From contig NZ_AVPU01000001.1 in the NCBI RefSeq assembly GCF_000768355.1, positions 62,001-126,000 of the forward strand: a stretch of 64,000 bases of DNA. The letters are read 5' to 3'. Source of the DNA: Lysobacter daejeonensis GH1-9 (GTDB taxonomy: Bacteria > Pseudomonadota > Gammaproteobacteria > Xanthomonadales > Xanthomonadaceae). Both the position numbers and the translations under genes were made by a program. Positions 49,686-58,876 of this stretch are shown here, one piece after another. Below the pieces are notes generated by a model that was not told the origin of the DNA, did not search any database, and was given only the letters and a program-made list of their open reading frames with translations. The stretch's first letter is position 1. Each line of letters starts with the position of its first letter.

Positions 49686-50822
49686 ATGGCGCTACTGCTC
49701 CTGTGCACCATGGTGCTGTTGCTGGCGTACATTTACTTCGGCTACCCGCTGTTGATGCTCACCTTGGCCGCGGTCAGGCCACGGCCGATTCGCAAGCACC
49801 CGTTCTCCCCGACGGTGTCAGTCATTGTCACCGCGTACAACGAGCGCCCATCCATCGAGAGAAAGATCAGGAACGTTCTGCAGTCCGACTATCGGGCAAA
49901 CCTTGTGGAGGTAATCGTCGCCTCCGACGCATCGGATGACGGGACGGATGACGTTGTCATCGCCATGGCGCATCCGTTGATCAAGCTGCTTCGAGTTGAG
50001 GGGCGGAAGGGAAAGACGGCCTGTCAGAACGCGGCGGCAGCGGCAGCATCCGGGGACATTCTGGTGTTTACCGACGCCACCACGGACTTGGATCCAAGCG
50101 CACTGCGTGCGTTGGCTGGGAGTTTCAGCGACTCTTCCGTCGGTTGCGTTGCCGGCCGCCTGGTGTACACGCCAATGGGGGGCGACGTGACGGCCCGCGG
50201 TGGCACGTCATACTGGAACTACGAGTCGATCCTGCGCGCGGCGGAAAGTGCCGTAGGGTCGTTGATCGGTGTGTCCGGGTGCCTTTATGCGGTGCGTCGC
50301 CATGCGTATCGCGCCATTGACCCTGGTCTAATCAGTGACTTCGTCATCGCCATGGTGGTCAGGGAGCAAGGGCTTCGCACCGTCCTTGAACCAACGGCGC
50401 TGTGCTATGAAGCAACGCTGGAGCGACCCGATCAGGAGCTGGCCATGCGGGTTCGCGTCGGGCTCCGAAGCCTGTGCGCGCTTTCCATGCAAAGGCGGTT
50501 CCTGAACCCATTGCGCTTTGGAATGTTCGCCTGGCAGTTGTGGTCACACAAACTGTTGCGCTATCTGTCTCCGGTTATCTGGGGCATGGCGCTGCTTGCC
50601 AACCTGGCGCTGGCCGCCGAGGGACGCTACGTCTGGTTGTTGTCCCTGCAACTGGCGGTGTTGGCAGCCGGTCTGCTCGGCTTCGTCTCGGTGAGGGTGT
50701 TCGCGAAGTCTGGCGTGCTGGCGCAGCCCTACTATTTCCTGCTGACAAACCTAGCGTCAGCCGTCAGCCTGTTTCGATTTCTTCGGGGAGAGCGCATCGT
50801 GACCTGGACACCGGTTCGATAG
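49686..50822 (+). CDS. Membrane glycosyltransferase, family 2
   Basis: A 378-residue processive-type GT2. An N-terminal helix (ALLLLCTMVLLLAYIYFGYPLL) is followed by the GT-A domain: VSVIVTAYNERPSIERKI, IVASDASDDGTDD (first Asp pair), GDILVFTDATTDLDP (D-x-T/D metal site) and late C-terminal motifs in VRVGLRSLCALSMQRRFLNPLR. Three or four C-terminal membrane helices follow. It adds sugars to the growing repeat unit or polymer. GGAGGTG precedes ATG 49686. Confidence 0.9.
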   Translation: MALLLLCTMVLLLAYIYFGYPLLMLTLAAVRPRPIRKHPFSPTVSVIVTAYNERPSIERKIRNVLQSDYRANLVEVIVASDASDDGTDDVVIAMAHPLIKLLRVEGRKGKTACQNAAAAAASGDILVFTDATTDLDPSALRALAGSFSDSSVGCVAGRLVYTPMGGDVTARGGTSYWNYESILRAAESAVGSLIGVSGCLYAVRRHAYRAIDPGLISDFVIAMVVREQGLRTVLEPTALCYEATLERPDQELAMRVRVGLRSLCALSMQRRFLNPLRFGMFAWQLWSHKLLRYLSPVIWGMALLANLALAAEGRYVWLLSLQLAVLAAGLLGFVSVRVFAKSGVLAQPYYFLLTNLASAVSLFRFLRGERIVTWTPVR

Positions 50823-50824
50823 CC

Positions 50825-52195
50825 ATGCAGACGATCTTTCCAATGGATGCACCGGCGGATCAGTCCAGCAGAGGCGCCAGCCTTGGCGATCCCGAGGTTG
50901 GCGTCGGCCGGGAGGCCGCATGCGGGAACGACGCAGTCGACCAGTGCGCCCCTGCCCTCACGGCAGCCTCCGCACGCTTCGCGCCACGGCGCGTGCTTTA
51001 CGTCGTGTCCCAGTTTCCAAGTCTTTCCGAGACATTCATAGTGCGCGAGATCGGCGCGCTGATCGAACAGGGCATCGATGTGCGTGTCTTGTCGTTGAAG
51101 GCAAGCAAGGAGACGATTGTCCAGGATCAGGCTAGCAAGCTGCTGGACAGGGCCTTGTACCCGATTGGCCTGTTGCACTCCATTGTCGCCGCCCTCGTGG
51201 CCGTTCTACGGCAACCTGGCGTGATGACGTCATTCCTGGTGACACTGGTGCGGGAGCTCTGGCGCCGTCCGGTGATCTTTGCGAAGAGTCTCGTGGCCGG
51301 CTTCCGCGCGCTTGGACGCATGGATGACATCAGGCGCTACGAGCCGGAGCTGATCCATGCCACGTGGGCAACCTACCCCGCTACGGTGGCCTGGCTGTTG
51401 TCGCGGGCCTTGGGGAGGCCGTTCAGCTTTACCAGTCGGGCTCACGACATCTTCATAGATGACCACATGATGGCACGCAAGCTGGATGCGGCCGCCCTGG
51501 CCGTGACCATCACGGAACACAACGTCAGGTTCATGTCCAAGTGGGTGCCGGCAACGAGGGCGAAACCCATCCGGGTCGTGCACTCCTCGCTCAATCTGAA
51601 AGAATTTCCGTTTTCCCGAAGCGGACGCATGCCGGGGAAGCTGCTGTCGGTAGGCAGGCTCGTGCCAATGAAGGGGTTCGACGTCTTGCTGTCCGCGCTT
51701 GCGGAACTCAATGCACGGGGCGAGACCTTCTCTTGCACCATCATTGGCGAGGGACCGGAGCGGGCCAGGCTCGAGGCCTTGCGCTCTTCACTGGGACTTG
51801 AGGGCGTTGTCGACCTTCCGGGGGCGATGCTTCAGGCCGAGGTCGCGCGGCACATGACCGACGCGACGCTAATGGTGCTGCCCTGCGTAGTGGCGCCCAA
51901 TGGCCAGTCCGACGGAATTCCCAACGTGCTCATGGAGGCCATGGCAAGCGGTCTTCCCGTCATCAGTACCCGGGTCTCGGGTATTCCGGAGTTGGTGGAG
52001 GACGGCGTCTCCGGGCGATTGGTCGAGAAGGGAGATGCTGGCCAGCTTGCACAGGCCATCGGCGCCCTGTTGGCCGATGCCGAGCGCCAGGACGCCTTTG
52101 CCCGAGCCGGTCGGTCGAAGGTGGAGCAGGATTTCAACGTGCAGATTGAGGCCGGACGGCTGTTGGCGCACTTCAGGGAGGCGTGCCATGGCTGA
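50825..52195 (+). CDS. Glycosyltransferase family 4-like
   Basis: A 456-residue GT-B enzyme. After a variable N-terminus of about 55 residues comes RRVLYVVSQFPSLSETFIVREIGALIEQGIDV, then the C-terminal GT1 domain: KLLSVGRLVPMKGFDVLLSALAEL and IPNVLMEAMASGLPVISTRVSGIPELVEDGVSGRLVEKGD (the E-x7-E retaining motif). The ATG is 2 bp past the previous stop codon. It resembles the colanic-acid or EPS glycosyltransferases that follow Wza/Wzz in XrtA loci. Confidence 0.9.
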   Translation: MQTIFPMDAPADQSSRGASLGDPEVGVGREAACGNDAVDQCAPALTAASARFAPRRVLYVVSQFPSLSETFIVREIGALIEQGIDVRVLSLKASKETIVQDQASKLLDRALYPIGLLHSIVAALVAVLRQPGVMTSFLVTLVRELWRRPVIFAKSLVAGFRALGRMDDIRRYEPELIHATWATYPATVAWLLSRALGRPFSFTSRAHDIFIDDHMMARKLDAAALAVTITEHNVRFMSKWVPATRAKPIRVVHSSLNLKEFPFSRSGRMPGKLLSVGRLVPMKGFDVLLSALAELNARGETFSCTIIGEGPERARLEALRSSLGLEGVVDLPGAMLQAEVARHMTDATLMVLPCVVAPNGQSDGIPNVLMEAMASGLPVISTRVSGIPELVEDGVSGRLVEKGDAGQLAQAIGALLADAERQDAFARAGRSKVEQDFNVQIEAGRLLAHFREACHG

Positions 52196-53351
52196 AAGAC
52201 GTCGCGTCCTCCTGGTGATCGACAGCATGGAAGTGGGCGGAAGCCAGCGTCAGATTCATCAGCTGATCGAGGGCCTGGACCGGACACAATGGGATCCGGA
52301 ACTGGCTTTCTTCCGTACGGATTCGTTCCTTGCGGAGTTGGTGCGCAAGACTGGCATTCCGGTGCACTTCCTCCCGAAGCGCGGCCGCGTTGACCTGAGG
52401 TTCGTGCTGTCGTTGGCCCGGCTGCTTCGTGGCCGGAACTACGCCGTGGTCCATGCCTACTCGCTGACAGCGGAAGTGTGGACCTTGGTGGTCAAATGGC
52501 TTTGCGGCCTGCGGTGTCCCGTCGTCGCATCCGAAAGAAGTGCCGCGCGCGCCGATCGTCCTGCGTGGTTCTGGCTCGTCAAGCGGTTGGCGCTTTCACG
52601 CAGTTCGGCGGTGATCGCGAATTCAGAAGTGGGAGCGCGCTCTACAGCCCAGCGAACCGGCGTAGATGAGGACAAGTTCACGACCATTGCCAATGCCGTT
52701 GAGGTGCCCGAGCCGCTTGCCCGGGATCACCAAGCGGACCTTCGGCAGTCGTTGTGTATCCAGGACGGGAAGCTGACGGCGCTTTTCGTCGGTCGCATGG
52801 TAGACGTGAAGAACCTTCCCTGCCTGGTCAAGGCGCTGTCGCTGATTCCATCCGATAGCCGCCCCCTGACATTGCTTGTTGGCGAAGGGCCTGCAATACC
52901 ATCAATCCAGGGCTTGGCACGTAACCTAGGCGTCGAGTCTGACGTTCATTTCGTTGGCGCACGAGACGACGTCAGCGATTTGATGCAGGTCGTGGATTAC
53001 CTGGTGCTGCCGTCGCATTTCGAAGGCCAATCCAATGCATTGCTCGAGGCCATGGCGGCCGGTTGCCCGGTGATTGCGTCGGCCGTCGGCGGCAACATCG
53101 AGCTGATCGATCACGAGTCAAGCGGATTCCTGTTCCCCGATGACGATGCCCAGGCGCTCGCCCATGCCATGCGTCGCATGGAGGATCCACGCGTCCGGTG
53201 CAAGTTGGCGTGCAAGGCGCTGGGCAACGTCGTGACACGGCACAGTCGCAGCGCATTGGCCGCTGCTACTGCCGATGTGTATCGACGATGCCTCGCGGAG
53301 GGAAACCAGCCTGCCGGTCGCATGCCGATCCGCATGGGGCACTCTGGCTGA
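52188..53351 (+). CDS. Glycosyltransferase family 4-like
   Basis: A 387-residue GT-B enzyme with a typical N-terminus (VLLVIDSMEVGGSQRQIHQLIEGL), VVASERSAARADRP, ANSEVGARSTAQRTGVDEDKFTTIANAVE, and the C-terminal donor-binding block ALFVGRMVDVKNLPCLVKAL...LPSHFEGQSNALLEAMAAGCPVIASAVGGNIELI. The start overlaps the preceding gene by 8 bp. The donor and acceptor sugars are unknown. Confidence 0.9.
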   Translation: MAERRRVLLVIDSMEVGGSQRQIHQLIEGLDRTQWDPELAFFRTDSFLAELVRKTGIPVHFLPKRGRVDLRFVLSLARLLRGRNYAVVHAYSLTAEVWTLVVKWLCGLRCPVVASERSAARADRPAWFWLVKRLALSRSSAVIANSEVGARSTAQRTGVDEDKFTTIANAVEVPEPLARDHQADLRQSLCIQDGKLTALFVGRMVDVKNLPCLVKALSLIPSDSRPLTLLVGEGPAIPSIQGLARNLGVESDVHFVGARDDVSDLMQVVDYLVLPSHFEGQSNALLEAMAAGCPVIASAVGGNIELIDHESSGFLFPDDDAQALAHAMRRMEDPRVRCKLACKALGNVVTRHSRSALAAATADVYRRCLAEGNQPAGRMPIRMGHSG

Positions 53352-53421
53352 TCGACAACCGGCGGAAATTCGTCCCTGTCTCGTGGCCACTGTTGCACAA
53401 CCTCACTAGCGTGGTGCGTCA

Positions 53422-54738
53422 ATGCGCTTCCTCTACGCCATCCCTATCGTGCTGCTCCCCAACACGGCACACCTGCCGTCGGACGCCAGCGTCGGGGTTT
53501 CGCTGGCCGCGCTCCTCGTCGCGTTGCTTTTTGGCCGGAGGGATAGCGCGTCGATCGACCGGCAATCACTGATGTGGGCGCCACTTGTCGCATTGTTCAT
53601 TGCGATGTTGGTGGGCTTCCTGGCGGCCCATTGGCACGACCTGTCCGGTGCGGAAAAGGATCTTCGGGAGGCCAAGGTGGCCGTGTTGTTCCCGCTTCTG
53701 TATTTGGCGTACCTGCGGTCGGGATTGGATCTGAAGGCAACGCGTCAATTGATCATCGTTGCGCTGGTTGTGGCGGTATTGGCCGGCTTGGAAGCCGTCT
53801 TCCAGGCAAGAAGCTTCAACCTCATGGAGTTTTCGGAAACGCAACGCGCGACTGGGCCATTCGGTCAGATCAAGATGGCCAACCGCGCTGGCGTTTTCTT
53901 CGCGATGTTCCTGCCCATGCTGGTGGCGATTGCCCTTGAGGCCGGGCAGCGCCGCAATGTTCGCGCCCTGGCTATTGCTGGAAGTCTGGTACTGGCGATG
54001 GCCATATTGTTCACCTACTCGCGCCAGTCCTACCTGATCGGAATGTTTGTCGTCATGATCCTGCTTGTCTGGCGCAGCATACCCGTGGCCCTGCTGGCGG
54101 CCACGGTGCTGGCGGCATCCGCCATCATTTTCCTCCCCAGCAGTGTCGTCGACCGTGTGCAGGACACTCAGCAAGTCGACGCAAGTGGCGCCGTGACGCT
54201 GGACGTGAGTACCGCCAGTCGCTTCACCATCTGGAGCGGCGCGGTCGATATGTTGCGCGACCACCCGGCGGGTGTTGGCTTGGGGCGGTTCTCCGAGAAA
54301 ATCGGCAACTACACCACGTACTCGGGAAAGGATGCGCACAATGGTTTTCTGCTCACGTTGGCCGAACTGGGACCGCTGGGTCTCTTTGCACTCCTGTGGG
54401 TCTTCTGGCGGCTATGGCGTTTGAGCCGCTGGCTCCGCCGTTCGCCGGCGGCCGCCAGACCTGGTACGGGAACCCTCGAGCGTGGGTTCACACTGGCGGT
54501 GGTGGCCATGGCGCTCGGCAACCTGTACGGCAGTCCGTTTTTTGACAGCGTGGTGATGGCCAACTTCTGGATACTCTGCGGCTTGATGGAACGTTATGGC
54601 GCACTCAAGTTGAGCTCGGCGCTGGCCGTTGCCACGGCGACGATGCCGGCGCACCCGCCGGCACCGATGGGGCAGCGTTTCCCGCTGGCTTCGCGCGCCC
54701 TGCCCGGCCTCGCGAGGCCAAAGAATGCCTTGCGCTGA
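53422..54738 (+). CDS. Wzy/WaaL-type O-antigen polymerase/ligase family protein
   Basis: A 438-residue membrane protein with about ten to twelve helices. The O-antigen ligase/polymerase core is recognisable: the periplasmic region with TASRFTIWSGAVDMLRDHPAGVGLGRFSEKIG, followed by DAHNGFLLTLAELGPLGLFALL, containing the HN-x(7)-E motif used by this family. In an EPS operon with Wzx- and Wzz-like genes it is probably the polymerase. The C-terminus (APMGQRFPLASRALPGLARP) is polar and overlaps the next gene. Confidence 0.88.
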   Translation: MRFLYAIPIVLLPNTAHLPSDASVGVSLAALLVALLFGRRDSASIDRQSLMWAPLVALFIAMLVGFLAAHWHDLSGAEKDLREAKVAVLFPLLYLAYLRSGLDLKATRQLIIVALVVAVLAGLEAVFQARSFNLMEFSETQRATGPFGQIKMANRAGVFFAMFLPMLVAIALEAGQRRNVRALAIAGSLVLAMAILFTYSRQSYLIGMFVVMILLVWRSIPVALLAATVLAASAIIFLPSSVVDRVQDTQQVDASGAVTLDVSTASRFTIWSGAVDMLRDHPAGVGLGRFSEKIGNYTTYSGKDAHNGFLLTLAELGPLGLFALLWVFWRLWRLSRWLRRSPAAARPGTGTLERGFTLAVVAMALGNLYGSPFFDSVVMANFWILCGLMERYGALKLSSALAVATATMPAHPPAPMGQRFPLASRALPGLARPKNALR

Positions 54739-56254
54739 CGCGTCCCGCGAAGTGGCAAGACGATCTGCATTGGCGCTGTTGCTTGCAGGGGCCAGCACCG
54801 CGGCCTCGACCCAAAGCGGGCCTTGGTGCGTAAGGCCCGCAGTCGCGCCCTTGAGCCCCCCGGTCAGTGCGGAAGTGACCCAAGGCACAACCTTTTACGT
54901 GCGCACTGATGGCGGCAATGCCGATCAGTGCGATGGTCGCGCCAATACCGGCTATCCGGGACGAGGGCAGCGGTTGACGTGTGCATGGAGCAGCCCTGAA
55001 GTTGCACTGCCCCGTTCTGGGAGCGCGCGGATTTCGCCGGGGGATACCCTGCGGATCGCCGCTGGTGTCTACAAGATCGGACGTGAGATGCAGGCCATTC
55101 CGAGCGGCCCCTCCCGGGCGGTGCCGACCCGCATCCTCGGGCAATCGGGACAAGCGCCGAAGCTGGTTGGTACCAATGGCATCCACCGCGTGGTGAACCT
55201 GGACGGGAGCTCGAACGTCGAGGTGGCCCATCTGGAGATTACCGACGACAGTGACTGCGTCTATCGCCATGCCGTGGCAGCGGCCCGGTGTTCCGATGGC
55301 ATGCCATGGGCCCGCGTGGGCCTGTATGCCCGCGCTTCCGCGCATGTATGGCTGCATGACCTGAACATCCATGGGATGGCAGCGCGTGGGGTGAATGCCG
55401 GGGGGCTTGAGAACTGGACGGTTGAGCGTGTCAGGATCATCGGAAACGGCACGTCTGGATGGGATGGCAACGTTGGTGAACGCGGCTCCAACCGAGGTCG
55501 GATCGTCTTGCGCCATCTCGAAATCGCCTGGAACGGATGCGGAGAGCGGGTGCAGACCGGAAAGCCATGGGCGTGTTGGGCGCAACAGACCGGCGGTTAT
55601 GGCGACGGACTGGGCACGACCGACACGGGTGGGCAATGGTTGATTGAAGATGTTGACGTTCATCACAACACCTCCGACGGCCTGGATCTGCGTTACATGG
55701 ATGGTGCCGACGGAACCAACGTGGTCTTGAGGCGCATTCGTGCCGTGGCCAACGCGGGCAACCAGGTCAAAGTCAGGGGCAATGCCTTGCTGGAGGATTC
55801 GATCCTGGTGGGGCACTGCACCTACTTCCGCGGCAAGTTCAATATGACCGAAGGTGATCTGTGTCGATCGGATGGCAGCACGCTGCAACTGGTGTTGACG
55901 GGAGGGGATCGCGTGCTGGTCCGTAACAACACGCTGGCCGGTGAGGGGGGCGCGCAGATTGGTCATAGCGAGGGACAGGGCGGCACCGACGACGTCCGGA
56001 TCCAGGGCAACGTGGTGATTGGTTTTCCTCACTACCTGCGCCCGGAGCAGATGTCCGCCTTTTCCGCGGGCAAGTCGAGCGCCGTCATCCGTTATGCCGA
56101 CAACATGGGCTGGACGGTCGCGGGATGCCCTCGTGGCACAAAATGTGACGCAAATCCCAAATTGCGCGACATGTCGTTGGCGTCCTTCGATGCCCGGCCC
56201 CTCCCCGGAAGCCCGGCGCTGGGCAAGGCCGGCGCGATCCCGTGCATGAAGTGA
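54725..56254 (+). CDS. Secreted right-handed beta-helix protein, paralog 1
   Basis: A 509-residue exported protein. A signal-like N-terminus (RRSALALLLAGASTAAST) is followed by TTFYVRTDGGNADQCDGRAN and many beta-helix coils (VNLDGSSNVEVAHLEITDDSDCVY, VWLHDLNIHGMAARGVNAGG, NVVLRRIRAVANAGNQVKVRGN). Cys pairs recur in the coils. It closely matches the next gene product along its whole length. Right-handed beta-helices in EPS loci may be polysaccharide lyases, epimerases or scaffolds; no catalytic set is certain. ATG 54725 overlaps the polymerase gene by 14 bp. Confidence 0.83.
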   Translation: MPCADASREVARRSALALLLAGASTAASTQSGPWCVRPAVAPLSPPVSAEVTQGTTFYVRTDGGNADQCDGRANTGYPGRGQRLTCAWSSPEVALPRSGSARISPGDTLRIAAGVYKIGREMQAIPSGPSRAVPTRILGQSGQAPKLVGTNGIHRVVNLDGSSNVEVAHLEITDDSDCVYRHAVAAARCSDGMPWARVGLYARASAHVWLHDLNIHGMAARGVNAGGLENWTVERVRIIGNGTSGWDGNVGERGSNRGRIVLRHLEIAWNGCGERVQTGKPWACWAQQTGGYGDGLGTTDTGGQWLIEDVDVHHNTSDGLDLRYMDGADGTNVVLRRIRAVANAGNQVKVRGNALLEDSILVGHCTYFRGKFNMTEGDLCRSDGSTLQLVLTGGDRVLVRNNTLAGEGGAQIGHSEGQGGTDDVRIQGNVVIGFPHYLRPEQMSAFSAGKSSAVIRYADNMGWTVAGCPRGTKCDANPKLRDMSLASFDARPLPGSPALGKAGAIPCMK

Positions 56255-56576
56255 TCGGCGGCCAGCAGGCCGTTCCCCTGCCGGCGCCCCCTGGCCGGTA
56301 GTCATCACCGCCGCGAAAACCTGGCTTTTCCAGCGCAATCGCGCCTGAAAGCTCAATGGTGGGGCTTCATTTCTCGGAACACTGACTGAACCTTGCGGTG
56401 CGCGTCAGTCGCCTAGCCTTGTGTGTCGTGCCTCGTCAACTTCTGACTTGTGAGGGCGCGACAAAGTGTGCCCTAGCGCACAACTACCCCCCCTATCCCT
56501 ATGTAGATTCCACCTCCGGTCGATGGGACGGAGCTCGTGACCGCTCGCCCTTTGTACTTCGGAGACACCTGTACCA
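56255..56576. promoter_or_regulatory. 322-bp leader before the second beta-helix gene
   Basis: This is the only long gap in the EPS operon, so an internal promoter is likely. It contains CTACCCCCCCTATCCCTATG near 56490 and an imperfect dyad AGTGTGCCC-TA-GCGCACAACT before it. GGAG lies 13 nt before the ATG. No gene was recognised. Confidence 0.4.
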
Positions 56577-58787
56577 ATGTTCAATTCCCCCATCGGGCAG
56601 AACCTGCCCAAGCTCGCTCTCGCGCTATCGATTGGCCTCGGTGCCATTGGCTCGGCGCAAGCAGCGACCTACTACGTGCGCACGGACGGCGGTGACGCGA
56701 GTCAGTGCAACGGCTTGAGCAATGCTGCCTATCCGGGCAGTGGCACCGGCCAGTCCTGTGCTTGGAAGAGCCCAATCATCGCCCTGCCCGCTTCGGGTTC
56801 GGCGCGGATCGCGGGCGGCGATACGCTGCGCATTGTCCCGGGCACCTACCAACTCGGCAGCGGCGGCTATATGCAGCCGATCCCCAGTGGCCCCAGCAGG
56901 ACGTCCAAGACGGTCGTCGTCGGCTACGGCGGCACCCCGAAGCTGGTGGGCGTTGGCGGCGCGCATCGCGTGCTCAACCTCGATGGCAGTTCCAACGTCG
57001 AGGTCGGCAACCTCGAAATCACCGACAACAGCGACTGCGTGTACGGCCATTCCGTATCGTCGGCAGCGTGCACCAGCAGCATGCCATGGGCTCGCGTGGG
57101 TCTGTATGCCCGTGCATCCAACTATGTCTGGCTGCATGACCTCAACATCCATGGCCTGGGTGCCCGCGGCATCAACGCCGGCGGTCTCAGCAACTGGACC
57201 ATGGAGCGCCTGAAGATCAACAAGAACGGCAGCGCCGGCTGGGAAGGCAACATCGGCACTGGCGGGTCCAACTCCGGCAACATGGTCATGCGCGACATCG
57301 AGATCGCGTGGAACGGTTGTGGTGAGCGCGTGTCGACTGGCGAGCCGTGGGCCTGCTGGGCGCAGCAGACCGGTGGTTACGGTGACGGCTTTGGCACCAC
57401 TGACACCGGCGGTAACTGGCTGATTGAAGATGCCTTCATTCACCACAACACATCCGACGGCCTGGATATGCGTTACATGGACGGCGCGGACACCACCAAG
57501 GTTACCCTGCGGCGGGTCTACTCGGTCGCCAATGCCGGCAACCAGGTCAAGATCAAGGGCAATTCGGTCGTCGAGAACTCCGTGCTCGTCGGTCAGTGCA
57601 CCTACTTCCGTGGCAAGTACTACATGACGGAAGGCGATCTCTGCCGCGCGTATGGCAGTTCGTTGCTGCTGATCATGACCGGCAACGATACGGCCACCAT
57701 CCGGCACAACACCATCGCGGGTGAAGGCGACGCGCAGATCGCTTACGGTGAAGGCACCAGCACCGACAAGATCTTCATCCAGAACAACCTGGTCGTGGGC
57801 TTCCCGTACTACGCCAATGCCTCGAACCAGACGTTGTTCAGTGGTGGCGGCGCTCCGGCGGCGAAGAGCTTCTCTGGCAACATGGGCTGGAAAGTGCGGT
57901 CCTGCCCGACCGGTGCGACCTGCACCCAGGATCCCCAGTTACGCAACATGACGTTGGCTTCGTTCGACGCTGAACCGCTGTCGGGCAGCCCTGTCATCGA
58001 CAAGGTGACGATGAACAGTGCGGTCAACAGTGACTTCCTGCTCCAGCCGCGTCCGTCGGGTTCGTCCAGCGATGTCGGTGCTTACGAGGTGCAGGCGGGA
58101 GGTGCGGAGCCGACCCCGACCCCGACCCCGACCCCGACCTGCACCCGCGGCACGCCCACCGTAGGTTTGACTGGCCCGACCACCGCAGTGGCAGCCGGCA
58201 CGGCGAACAAGTACTCAGTCAGCGTGAAGAACAATGACAGCAGTGGGTGCAGCAACACCACGTTCTCGCTCGCACGGAGCGTTCCTTCGGGTTGGACGGG
58301 CACGCTGTCAACGACGGGTCTTGCGCTGGCTCCTGGCGCGTCCGGTTCGGCGGTGCTGACGGTTACCTCGCCCGGTACCGCGTCCGCAGGCACGTACGGG
58401 ATTGGTGTTGGCACGAGCAGCAGCGTTGGTAGCACCCATACCGCAAATGCTTCGGCGACGTACACCGTGGCAGCGCCGGCAGGCATGACGGAAGCGCTCT
58501 CGACCAGCAAGTCCAGCTACAAGGCCAAGGAGCGCGTCTACATCACGGCCAGGGTGATGCGCGGCACGGTACCTGTGTCTGGCGCATCCGTCGATCTGGT
58601 CGCACTCAAGCCCAACAACATCAACACGATCGAGTTGAGCGGGAAGACTGATAGTAACGGTTACGTAACGGTCTCGTTCATCTCGGGCTCCGGCACGAGT
58701 TCGATTGGCACGTACAAAGTGACGTCGACGGCTACTAGCGGCACCGACGTGGCCAAGGCGACCACCAGCTTCTCGGTTTACAAGTAA
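56577..58787 (+). CDS. Secreted right-handed beta-helix protein, paralog 2, with Ig-like C-terminal domains
   Basis: A 736-residue protein with signal peptide (LALALSIGLGAIGSAQA). Residues about 30-500 align with paralog 1: AATYYVRTDGGDASQCNG, LNIHGLGARGINAGG, QQTGGYGDGFGTTDTGGNWLIED and HHNTSDGLDMRYMDGAD are nearly the same. Then a (PT)n linker (EPTPTPTPTPTC), an NEW3/alpha-galactosidase-associated-like domain (VPSGWTGTLSTTGLALAPGASGSAVLTVTSPG) and a Big_1-like domain (SKSSYKAKERVYITARVMRGTVPVSGASVDLVALKP). No PEP-CTERM tail. The C-terminal part suggests polymer or surface binding. Confidence 0.85.
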   Translation: MFNSPIGQNLPKLALALSIGLGAIGSAQAATYYVRTDGGDASQCNGLSNAAYPGSGTGQSCAWKSPIIALPASGSARIAGGDTLRIVPGTYQLGSGGYMQPIPSGPSRTSKTVVVGYGGTPKLVGVGGAHRVLNLDGSSNVEVGNLEITDNSDCVYGHSVSSAACTSSMPWARVGLYARASNYVWLHDLNIHGLGARGINAGGLSNWTMERLKINKNGSAGWEGNIGTGGSNSGNMVMRDIEIAWNGCGERVSTGEPWACWAQQTGGYGDGFGTTDTGGNWLIEDAFIHHNTSDGLDMRYMDGADTTKVTLRRVYSVANAGNQVKIKGNSVVENSVLVGQCTYFRGKYYMTEGDLCRAYGSSLLLIMTGNDTATIRHNTIAGEGDAQIAYGEGTSTDKIFIQNNLVVGFPYYANASNQTLFSGGGAPAAKSFSGNMGWKVRSCPTGATCTQDPQLRNMTLASFDAEPLSGSPVIDKVTMNSAVNSDFLLQPRPSGSSSDVGAYEVQAGGAEPTPTPTPTPTCTRGTPTVGLTGPTTAVAAGTANKYSVSVKNNDSSGCSNTTFSLARSVPSGWTGTLSTTGLALAPGASGSAVLTVTSPGTASAGTYGIGVGTSSSVGSTHTANASATYTVAAPAGMTEALSTSKSSYKAKERVYITARVMRGTVPVSGASVDLVALKPNNINTIELSGKTDSNGYVTVSFISGSGTSSIGTYKVTSTATSGTDVAKATTSFSVYK

Positions 58788-58807
58788 GCGATCGGCATTG
58801 CCAGAAT

Positions 58808-58836
58808 GGGCCCCGCCATGCGGGGCCCTTTTTTTT
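58808..58836 (+). terminator. Strong terminator of the EPS operon
   Basis: GGGCCCCGC (58808-58816), loop CAT, GCGGGGCCC (58820-58828), then T8. It lies 21 bp after the second beta-helix gene. The minus-strand side lacks a T-run. Confidence 0.95.
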
Positions 58837-58876
58837 CCGATGGGGCTGCGACCTCAAATCGTGTGCGCTCGCCCGT

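Noticed and set aside
58108..58142. CCCCGA repeats in the second beta-helix gene
   Set aside because: It encodes the (PT)n linker between domains. It could vary in length but is an ordinary feature of secreted modular proteins.
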